Assembly (NCBI RefSeq): GCF_022539665.2
Contig: NC_081332.1
Location: forward strand, 951,773-1,015,772
Direction: 5' to 3'
From: Daphnia carinata
Taxonomy: Eukaryota; Arthropoda; Branchiopoda; Diplostraca; Daphniidae
Length of the DNA stretch: 64,000 nucleotides
A program made the translations under genes and the position numbers. Each line of letters opens with the position of its first letter. Position 1 is the stretch's first letter. The notes below the pieces were generated by a model. The model did no database searches. It was not told the DNA's origin and worked only from the letters and a program-made list of their open reading frames with translations. Shown here in pieces: positions 12,246 to 22,400 of the stretch.

Positions 12246-12312
12246 AACAACGGGTTTGCAGAGATTTGAACCACTGACTTTTAGCTTTTGAAGCACATGC
12301 TTCACCAAGTAG
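12246..12312 (-). repeat. tRNA-like sequence
   Basis: Read on the minus strand it has an A-box-like TAGCTACTTGG and a B box GGTTCAAATCT at tRNA spacing. The arms pair poorly, so I take it as a tRNA-derived SINE head or a pseudo-tRNA. It lies in the block shared with 48350-48600, where the counterpart is at 48425-48490. Confidence 0.45.
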
Positions 12313-12659
12313 CTAACTGCGAAATTTCATAAATGTTATTCTATTACATCATCGGTCGGGACGGATTTGACGGATATTCGAGAAACACTTTTTCTGGATT
12401 CACTACAATCATTTAAATGTTTTAAGACATACACTCAATATTTCAAAATATTTTTATTACTACCAGCTTAGATGTATAATTGCTACATATTTTCCCACAC
12501 TACAACCGTGTTTGGCTCAGTAGAATCAGATCACCGTAACGTGCATTCAACATTAACATGAAATGGTAACAAACTGTTTAACCAGGAGCTTGGTGATAAG
12601 ACATTTAACAGCGTGCGTTAAAAAACATAACACTTAAAAAAAAAAAGAAATTTCAAATT

Positions 12660-13959
12660 CTATTGACCATAACTATACTTTAAAAATTCTATTTTATTAT
12701 TAATGACAATTAGTTGATCCATCGTATAGTCATCTAGAGTTAATTTAGATTCCTCCGAATCAGTGCCTTCTAGATCGATACATGTTTTAATGACATTTTT
12801 TATTGTTACATGCAAACTGTTAACAGTATCCCGATCAAGGATCTGTCTTTTCTCCATTTCGCTGAATACACTGATAATGCCGTGTACCATTGCGTCAACA
12901 TTATCCTTCAATCCATCTATAAACTTGATGACGTTTTTATTAGGAACTCTTCCGTTGAATTCTTTGCCAATAGCTCGTTGCACTATCGCAATGGTTTTAC
13001 TGATGCCCATGGTTTTCGCTTTGTGTGTCTCCAACGCTAATTCCGTATTCCCATTTACCAAACACTCAACAATCAATTTGATACTAACAATTGAATGTGC
13101 GAGTCGTTCTTCTTGAAATTTTTCCAAAATCTCTTGCATTTTTTTTTCTATTTCGTGATAACTTTTTTTTAACTCATCAATCTTCTCTTGAAATTTCTGA
13201 TCAAATTTTTTTTTTTCATTTTCCATTAATGAATTCAACCGACGAACTTCGCCTTCGTAAGCTGCTTTTAATTCCTCGTAGCGTTGATCTGTAACCTCTT
13301 CTGACGCGTTCAAGCAGCGAAAAGCATGTTTCACACCATTAATATTTCTAATAATGGATTCAATTATCTGATTGCAATATTCAGGCGAACCAGGCAAACT
13401 AAAAACCGAAAGTTTATCTTCCTTCACTTCACACGTCAAGTTGCTACTTACCTCTCCACTACCGAGACTTTCTAGCAAATTGTTGATGTTGTTTAACTCA
13501 TTTTCAGTTAGAGAACAACTATTGGGTGCTTCGAAAGGAAAATATGAACCCTGTGCAATGTGCTTTATTGCTTCGCTGACGGGAAGCAATTGCCCACTGG
13601 ATGCATCCCTCTTCCGAAGTCTCGCCGCCTTGTCACCGCTTGACGTACCAGTTGCGACCGCGGAAACCAAACCTTTGATTTGGTCGACAAATCGATCGAA
13701 ATCGGCATCAACTTCTATCATAATCGCGTCAGTTAATTTTCCAGGGCCATCTGCCGTGAATAATATTGCAATTAAAACACACATTCAGAAATGTTGGAGA
13801 CCTTTTTAACAAAATGAACTAACCTGTTAATGGACTTGTAGAAATCAATAATGGTCTAGTAACGAAGAGAGCAATAGTTACTAACCAAAATTTGGCCAAG
13901 CGATGACGGTTGGAAAACGACCAGAAAACTTTCAGGTTGCTGGCAGTATTTGAGACCAT
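12660..13959 (-). CDS. Membrane-anchored coiled-coil protein, unrecognised
   Basis: Two exons, 13824-13959 and 12660-13750 on the minus strand, join through a 73-bp GT..AG intron to give 408 residues. I chose the ATG at 13957-13959 because it gives an N-terminal hydrophobic stretch (FWLVTIALFV, about residues 25-34) that can act as a signal anchor. The rest is mostly charged helix with a strong coiled coil at about residues 200-260 (EKKKFDQKFQEKIDELKK). A KRD dibasic site and paired cysteines lie before it. No known domain is recognised. It is divergent from the RHS gene that starts 489 bp away, so the two may share a promoter region. A decayed relative lies at 48785-49780. Function unknown. 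Confidence 0.7.
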
Positions 13960-14447
13960 GTAAGCCATTATTGAAATTAAGAAAACTTCGTACTTTTTTA
14001 AAATGTCGTTTGCAGCGAAAGCTCTGGAAGGAACAGTTCAATTCGAAGGCAAAATGAGTTCTACTGATACGACGCAGACTTATACTCACCAAATAAATAA
14101 TAAACGAACCATATTTTTCATCTGCCGCAAGCGAATTTGACATGTGATATCTCTTCGAAATGCTGGACTCTCAAGGGTCAAAGGGGCCAAGCTTCCTCCT
14201 TGCCAATGTTATGAGTATTTCCAACATCTGCGTCTCAATTCGTCGGTTGGCGAAAGTACAAGGATTTTAATATTTCGCTTCATTTCGTCAAGTTGATAAC
14301 TCTGTGCTACACGCATCATTTATACGCTCTTCGAATTAACCTGAATAACAAAAGGAAAAGGTAAGCTAATATTAGTAATTTGTTTTTAATAATCGAACTG
14401 AAAACAATTTTTATCTTTTAAACTTAAATCAAGATGATAGGCTAGAT
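13960..14447. promoter_or_regulatory. Divergent promoter region between coiled-coil and RHS-like genes
   Basis: The only space between two head-to-head genes. A likely 5' non-coding exon of the plus-strand gene ends at 14360 (AAAAG then GTAAGC), with an acceptor near 14430. An in-frame TGA just upstream of that donor excludes coding in this exon. No clear TATA box was found. Confidence 0.4.
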
Positions 14448-17400
14448 ATGACTCTTGAATTTCAATCGATTTCGGAAGCTGGGCAGTTGCTGCTCGGCAG
14501 TCCATTCAGTGGCCACATCGACGATGTTTTTGTTCTCGATTCGAAATATGACGATCCATCGAGTGAAAGGATCTACATCAGACACGGTGCCAATCTGGTT
14601 GCATTTAACGTGTCTTATATTAATAATTTCAGTCATTTGAATCGACTTTGGAATCATCGTTTGTTTAACGATGCCCAACAGATGTCCTACCCATTGCGAG
14701 CCTATCCATGGCTTGTTACTAATACTATGCTTGATGACGGCAGTGATGGGATCGTCCTTCGTAACGAGGACGGAATAGGTTTCTACCGTTTCGATCCAAA
14801 GAATACCAATAAATCCGCCGCAAAGCTTCAGGGCATGTCACGTGACACCAGCTTCCGTGATCTTTATGGATGGGGAGAAGTCCATCAGTCTGTTGTCCTC
14901 ATTGGCCGATTCTATCACAACACGCGGCTGGTCGGAGTCATGAGCCGGAAGAACGACAAGTCCGGCCCGGTTGTTGAATTTTACGCAGCTTCCAAGGACC
15001 GACTTCAATCTCGCCAGCCGCATCCGCTTTTTCCTTTGCGAAAAAGCGCAACAGCTTCGGCTGCGGTCTCCAAAATATTTAAAGCAACCGATTTTTATGT
15101 GGCGGACATCCAACGGAACGGACAGGACAGCATCATCGCACGTAAAGAAACTCAATTAGAGCTGTATCAGTTCGACGATAGGTACGAACTTCGACAGGTG
15201 GCCAAAGTGTCACTGGTGGACAGTTCCGCCGGATTAAATGAACGATTTTTCTTCGTTAACTTGACCGGACGACCTTTCCAAGACGTAGCCCACTTTACTG
15301 CACATGGATTGTTTGTCTACCAACAAAACACTCCGAATGTAACTGGCATTTCCATGAGGGACTACAGTCTCATTCACTACAACGCTGCATTTTCTGAGAC
15401 GAATGGATGGATGCAAGAATACGATCAATCCATCCGCTTAGTTGATGTGAACGGTGACGGGCAAGATGACTTGCTCTTCACTGGCCCAAAAGGACTGACA
15501 GTACTTGAATTCGATGCAGAAGAATTCTTCTGGAAAACTCTGTTGGATCCTTCGTCGTTCAATGATGCCACACAACGCTACGCTATTATTGGCGGTGCTA
15601 CTAAAGCCGTAAAGGTCAAAGGTGGATACAAGGAGTCATTTCTACTGACACTGGATGAGGAAAGAAAACTTTATTTGAGCCGACTTTCCGTTAAGTATGC
15701 AACCAAGTTACCTGTTAAATTGGCGGCATCTTTCCTTTTAATTTTTAAAATTTTTGATGTAGAAATTGTAAGATCACAATTAATTCTTTTTTTTATTTTC
15801 TTAGAGACGAAATAAAACGAAAAATTTCTCCCATTCCTGCTCCCGCGGTTGTTCCAGTCACTCCCCGTCATTCAACTGTAGAAATTCCACTGCAGGTGAG
15901 ACGTGCCATTCCAGTATCTGAAAGACCGATACTCAGATGGACAGAACAGCACGCTGAGCCGATTTCCTTAACGGATACAGTTGATCCGATAACCGGTGCC
16001 ATCCATTTTGAGTTGCCTATATTCAAACCGACCAGATTTTACGATCCGGATCTGCCTCATTCAATTTCACTTTCATATGACAGCCAAAGTGCAATGTTTT
16101 CTAATCTTGCTGGGTTAGGCTGGACACTTCATCTGCCGGATAATTACATCTTTGTCGATCACAACAATAGCATCTTCATCGAAGACTGGACATTTTCCTT
16201 AGCAGTAGACGGCGTTCTCTTTCAACTCACAACAGCTTCGACTGCAGGCCCTGTTCTATTCTTCCGGCAACCTGCACTCAAGTGGGATGTTGAATTCCAT
16301 CAAGAAAAACAGCGCTGGTTAATTCGCACAGAAACGGAAACGCTCACCTACGGATCCGAAAACACCGTAGAAGCCATTCGCTGGAACCTCCACTGGCCTC
16401 ATTGGCGAGGATTGGGCAACGATGTCAAATCGCTTAAAAGAGTTCCAATCGCCTGGTATTTGATCCAACGGCAGGTGAAAGCTACAGGAAAACTAATTAT
16501 TTATCGCTACGACATTGATACCATCGAAGAAAAGAATAGCCTTCATAAATATCGCTGGACATCCGCCATCCGGTTGAAAAAGATCGAGTCGTCGACAACC
16601 ATCACATTCGATTACGCCGTCAAACTCCAAGACGAATATCAATCATTAAATCTTCAAACAAATCAGAGTAGTCTATTACTCTTTCCGGTACCTTTAAGAG
16701 AGTCACATTACCTGACGGGCTGCCAAATAACGACAGAACACTACAAGCAAACGCTGGAATTCATTTACGAAACAGACAAGAAAAGTCGGCGGTTGTTGAA
16801 AGCCATCAAGCAGCCAATAACGGCTGACGTCCGCGAATCCATCTTCCGTTTCAAATACCAGGACGAAACATCGGAAGCCGTTGAGATGTTGCTGAATGAA
16901 ATCCAAATGCCAAAGGGATTAAACGTACACTTTCAACACAGAAAAATTGATAGTATCGTTCTGCCGGATTCTCCCTCGTCTGTATCGCATCCTGTTGATG
17001 AACAACCGGCCATTGCTTACAGTCAGGACTACGCGGTTATGGCTTTCCGACAGCGACAATTAGCCGACAAGATTCAGCTGAAAATTCTCGACACCCATAA
17101 TTTGGCAACGCTGGCAGAGCTAACAGCTTTGCCAGCAAACGTGGAAGGCCGAGTCCTGTCCTACGACGTTCTCGCTTACACAAATTTCTGTGTTCTCCTT
17201 CTAAAATCAAAGGAAAAGCAGAAAATGTGTTTATTTCATCGAACCATTCGTGATGAGACACCAAAATGGAACAAGGATTCTACTTGCTTTTGGTTCGGCC
17301 ACGATGCGGTAATGCAATCCAATGAAGCCGGAGTCGTTTTACTTGAGGACAAATCAGACAATATCAGAATAATAGAATTAAACAAAGATCTTTCCAAATG

Positions 17401-17887
17401 GAACGAGCACCGATTAAAATTACCATCCAACAACGTCCTTCGGCTTGAAATGTTCAAGCAAATGGTGGTCGGCTACGACGATCGGCAGCTTTTCATCTGC
17501 CACCGGCAAAGGTCTACTGGGAAATGGCAAATCCGCAATATCGAGCAATTGGACGGCCTATTTAAGGGAGGATCGTCCATTGTTAAAAAGTTCCGTTTGC
17601 CATCGGACGCTGAGAAAACATTAATCAAAACTCTTCGCGAAGATGTTCTGCAGATATCCAGCAACACGATCGCCATTACTTCGTTGCACCTCAACAATGA
17701 TCAGCAACTCTTTTTGAAAATGCGTCTTTATCTGGTGGATGCTCATTTTAACGTGGCGCGTCGACGAGAATTCACGTTGCACGGTGAACGCATTTTGGAG
17801 GTGAGGCAGCGTGTAGAACAAGAAGGAACAAAATTCCAACTAGCCTATCAGTTGCTGAAAGGGTTTCTTCCGCTTGAGAATCGTTAA
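14448..17887 (+). CDS. RHS/Tc-toxin-like protein, N-terminal part: FG-GAP and SpvB/TcdB-like regions
   Basis: Exons 14448-15694 and 15805-17887 (110-bp GT..AG intron) give 1,109 residues. The ATG at 14448 is the first one after the in-frame stop of the 5' exon, and no signal peptide is seen. Residues near 217 and 330 resemble FG-GAP/VCBS calcium-binding blades (DVNGDGQDD). From about residue 470 the sequence matches the opening of SpvB/TcdB and RHS shells (DPITGAIHFELPIF, then SLSYDS and GLGWTLHLP). In bacterial toxin complexes this part forms the propeller and the wall of a cocoon that encloses a toxin. The frame ends at TAA 17885-17887, but an overlapping frame continues the locus at once, so I treat this as one gene with a frame break. 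Domains are clear; the function in this organism is unknown. Confidence 0.8.
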
Positions 17888-19457
17888 CGTGTCCGGTCAA
17901 GGGGTTGAAGAAATGCATTCAAAGATGGAACAAGAACAGAATAGAAATTTCAATACACTGGATGCTGAATGGAAGAAAAATGTCACTCTTTGGAAGGATA
18001 GAGATTTCAAGACTTACGACAAGGCAATGCTAGACCAGTTTGGCGAATGGAAACGGACAGCGAGCGGCGAGACATCCAACAAGGCGGACGAACAGACGAA
18101 AGGTAAACAGCCAACGTGTGATGACGTGTCGTATAGGCCATGCAACCGCTATTGCCACGAGATGGTAGCCCTGTCTAAAAATGAAAGGGCGACGTTGGAT
18201 GACGCAACACGGATTAAAAAAAATTGGGACGCATGTTACGCCGAAAACTGGAAAAAGCAATGGGAGAAAAACGTGACGGTTACAGGTGAACAGTCGATCT
18301 ATAAACCAATGCGGCAACTAAAAAACAAGATCCTAGAGCTGAAAATCGAGTGGAAGAATAAAGGAATAGATATTAATAGTGGTCACAAAGAATCGCAAGA
18401 CATGTTAGCCAATCTCAATGCTAATGAGGAATTTCTAAAATTATTCGACAACTGGTTTTTAATCAACTGGCCATTCTATCGAGTACAGATGACTCAGCAA
18501 GGGCTTCACACCGGAAACGGCACATTGATTCAAATGATGGGTGACGACTGGCAACTGCAAGATCCCGACATCAAAATGAATGCCAAAGAAAGCAAGCCAT
18601 TATCCGTCAGTCTTGGTCATTCATTCGTCTTGGAAGAAATGCAAGTCGATGATCAACAAGCACAACATTGGACGCTGTATGCCCAAGATACCGTTGTGCC
18701 TAATCGCAAGATCGGGCCCCAACTTCATCAGTTACAACCCAGCCCACCTGATAGGATTGTTAATCGCTACCCAGTGTACTTGGCTTACCAAACAGCAAAC
18801 AACGTCACAATACTTATTTCCTTTGCTGATAACGGCAAGGTGCTGGGAAACGTCCACACTTTCCCCAACGAACAGCTGATGACACACAGCAGCTTGTACG
18901 ACAGAGTGACGACATTGGCGAGTAAAGATGGATCACATCCGGAAAAAATGCAGTTGTTGACGCGATCCTTGCGTTCCATCGACAACAGCTTTGCCCAGAA
19001 AACGAATGCCGTTAAACGAATGAAAACGAGCAACATCGACGCCAGTTTACACCGTTATACCGGTTACGAGTGGAACAACAATGTCGAAGGTAACGTGACT
19101 CTTACCATCATCCCTGGAAACGATAGAAAATTGGCCGGATGGATAAGACAAATGTGGACGTACGACGGCAAACCTTCCGGTGGATGGACTCGAACCGCAT
19201 CAGAAATGTTTGACGCTCGCGGCCACTCGGTACCAAAAACACACGAAACTGAGGAGAATAATGACAACCCACGCACGAGCAACAGCATCTTGTGGGATAC
19301 CAACAGGCAAAGAATCATTAGCGATTTCTCACCTTTCAATTTAGGTGATCAGATGGTTTCGTATTACGGATTTGAACGGTACGAAGTCAACAACTCGAGT
19401 TCGCCCATCCGCTGGCGATTTGCTGAATCCGACGTCGTAGAGGAGGGTTCTCTCTGA
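17859..19457 (+). CDS. RHS/Tc-like locus, middle part in a shifted frame
   Basis: An open frame of over 500 residues overlaps the previous one by about 29 bases (open from 17859) and is one base ahead of it. It is rich in Trp, Lys and Asn. The first half is charged and helical (KNWDACYAENWKKQWEK); the second half is beta-like (FSPFNLGDQMVSYYGFERYE). It has no clear Pfam-like signature, which suggests a lineage-specific insertion between the SpvB/TcdB-like region and the RHS shell. There is no good start codon or promoter of its own, so it is probably read as part of the same protein. It ends at TGA 19455-19457, where the third frame has already opened. Confidence 0.65.
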   Translation, partial: KGFFRLRIVNVSGQGVEEMHSKMEQEQNRNFNTLDAEWKKNVTLWKDRDFKTYDKAMLDQFGEWKRTASGETSNKADEQTKGKQPTCDDVSYRPCNRYCHEMVALSKNERATLDDATRIKKNWDACYAENWKKQWEKNVTVTGEQSIYKPMRQLKNKILELKIEWKNKGIDINSGHKESQDMLANLNANEEFLKLFDNWFLINWPFYRVQMTQQGLHTGNGTLIQMMGDDWQLQDPDIKMNAKESKPLSVSLGHSFVLEEMQVDDQQAQHWTLYAQDTVVPNRKIGPQLHQLQPSPPDRIVNRYPVYLAYQTANNVTILISFADNGKVLGNVHTFPNEQLMTHSSLYDRVTTLASKDGSHPEKMQLLTRSLRSIDNSFAQKTNAVKRMKTSNIDASLHRYTGYEWNNNVEGNVTLTIIPGNDRKLAGWIRQMWTYDGKPSGGWTRTASEMFDARGHSVPKTHETEENNDNPRTSNSILWDTNRQRIISDFSPFNLGDQMVSYYGFERYEVNNSSSPIRWRFAESDVVEEGSL

Positions 19458-22400
19458 CCGGTAACCGCCACTTGCGACTAAAAGCCGATAACAAACAATC
19501 AACATTAGAAGGTACTTTTATTCCGACTAAACAGAACATTGATTACGTGGCTTCTTGCTGGATCCGACCACTTGATGGTATTCGCTCCTTGGCCAGCACG
19601 ATTGAAACTAATCAATCAACAAGTTACTTTAAGGCCATTGTCAATGCCAATGGAACCGAAATGGTAGGCTTGTTGGCCCGGGTTTTGCGCAAATCAGGTG
19701 ACTGGATCTACTTGGAAGTGCTGATCAACTTTGACAAGATTAAGCAACTTTACGACGAGCATTTGGAGACGCTAAAAGAAGGCGCGAAACAGAGTCCGAC
19801 AATACCTCAATTTTCCATCACGCTGAAAGCTGAAGCCCAGCTGCAAGACGGGCGGACAGCTGTTCTGGATGTGGACCACATTCGATTCACCCCAATGTCA
19901 CACAACTTCAAGGCGATCGTCTACGATGCGGACAACGGACAACCTGTCTCAACAATAAGCTCCATTGGTTCCATTAGCCGAACTGTTTATTACCACGGCC
20001 GGGAGATGGCCGTGATCGATGACGTCACTGCAATCGACGGACGGCACAAATTAGAGCAAGTTGCAACTTCCAGTGTCACCGGCCATTTGTTGCCAACACC
20101 GAGAGGGCTGCCTTCCCACATTGCCAAACAGCCACCATGTCGCATTGTTTTCCATCCGGATAACGGCGGATTGTATGAAACTTTCGACGCTTTCGCATGG
20201 CGCAATCGCTGGACTATTCCAGCATCCGAATCACGAAACGCAGCATGGACCGTCGCTCCCGGCCGGTTGTTGCACAACCATCAGCAATCTCATCAACTCG
20301 TCAGTGCGGATCCTTCGGCCCTGTTTGGAACAGAATCATCTTCAGCAGCCATTCGCTGCTATTATTCGTTGGTGTCTTCCAACGCATCCGTAACTTGGAA
20401 ATTGCCTGCGGGACACGTCCAATTGTCGCGAAAATCGAGCGAAACGTTTAGCACATTGACTCTCACTACAAGGCATAAACAAAATTTGTACGCTGCTACC
20501 AACATACCCAACAATGGCGAATTGATTGTGTTGATGGAAGGCAGGCGATTGTTCATTTGGATCGACAGCGTCCTGCTCATGGACGACGTCATTTCAGTCA
20601 AAAGCGCATTAACGTCGTTGATTTTCGAGGCTAGAGGCAACAGTTTCATCGAAGATTGCATCTTCATGGGAAATCCACGAACAGAAATGGAATATCTAAA
20701 CGAATGGGGAGAAAGGATGCAGACAATCAAGTTGGAATCAGATACATCCGTTCTGGTTTCTCATACCCTTTACGACGCGTTGGGTCGGCCAGCAATCACC
20801 ACCAAAGTGACGAGAATCACGTCGGATGATCAACATCCATTGCTGACGTACCACAAAGATTTCATCCGTGGGCCGATCGATCCATCCGATCCGCTCTCAG
20901 TTTGGCAGACCCATCGACTCCGTGGCGAAGTGGATCGTTTGAATGCCCCAGACAGAGGAGTTGCTTACTTTCGCGTAGAATACGACGTCAATCCGCTGAA
21001 CGAGAAGATCATCGAAGGACTACCCGGCCCGGAATTCACCGTCAACGGTCCATTCGCTAAGAAATCGCGGACGTGGTACAGCGCCAAAGACAACGAAATC
21101 GACGTCGTAGAAAACCATTTCCCAACGCGTAGAGGATTCCGACACAAGGTCGAAGAATTGGCAAACGGGACAAGAAAAGTGGCCGTCCTGGATGAAAACG
21201 ACAACAGAGTGGCATTATACATTTACGTTCCAGGCTATGATCACTTGTTGAGTACTTACGAATACGATTCCAAGAAACGGCTCATCAAAATCCTTCCGCC
21301 CCTTTACCACTTCCAGGCCGAAACGTTAATGAAAGCCAGTCCGTTGTTGCCGGCAACACGGCCGAACACGGACGAGATCCGTTGGCAGAAAAAATTCGGT
21401 ACTTTCATGAGCTACGACGACCAAACTGATCGACTCACTAGCAAAACGACTCCTGATGCTGGAACGTTCCATTATTATTACAATAGTGCCGGACAAGTTC
21501 GTCTGGAAGTCCATTCGGAGGAAACGGACACGATCGACAGCGTCGTTTTTTACGAGTACGACGTCGACGATGGAACTGTTACTCGCACCGGATATCTGGA
21601 ACAGATGCCCATGTCACGAGAAAAATTTCAAAAATCATTAGCAGAAGGATCACTGACGAATGCCAAATCTTACCAGTTCATTGACAGAACAGAGGTGGAA
21701 CAACGCCATTATGATCCGTCGCTGTCCAGGGGTGAACGCAACGCTACATTCGTGACGCAAAACTCCAATTACAACGTCGTGGAAGAAATGCGATGGGACG
21801 GCCAAGATCATCTGGTGGAATTGAAACAAATCATGCCCGACAGGATGTCCGACTTGCAAATTCGCAAAACATACGATTCACACGCTAACCGATTGCAATC
21901 GATCGAGTATCCAACTGAAAATGGCGAGCCTCTACGACTGCAATATCATTACAATAAACTTGGACAGCTGACTGAATTGACGTTAGAGGGCCAAAAAGAC
22001 GTTGTCGTTCGCTTCGGCTATCACGGGAGTGGTCAGTTGGCCAGCGAGTCTTTTCAGCCAGGAAGCCGTAGCGAATTCAACCGGACATTTCATTACAATT
22101 CACCCGGCTATCTGGATCGCATTTCCGATCCTTACTTGACGGAAGTAATATCTTACACGGAAGACGGATACGGGCAAAGCGGTTACGGCGACGGCATTGT
22201 CATGAAAACGATGTTTAATGCGACATGGTCACCTAACGCTGATTGGAGGTGGTTTCAGGTTGCAGATGGCTCGAAATTTGCGTTGGAATCGAACACATCC
22301 GCCAAGCTTTGCTTCAACGCCCTTAAACGTAACGGGTACATGACCAAGACTGGCCGGCCACTCAAAGATTACTACTACCCTTTCAGCGCCGACGGCCAGG

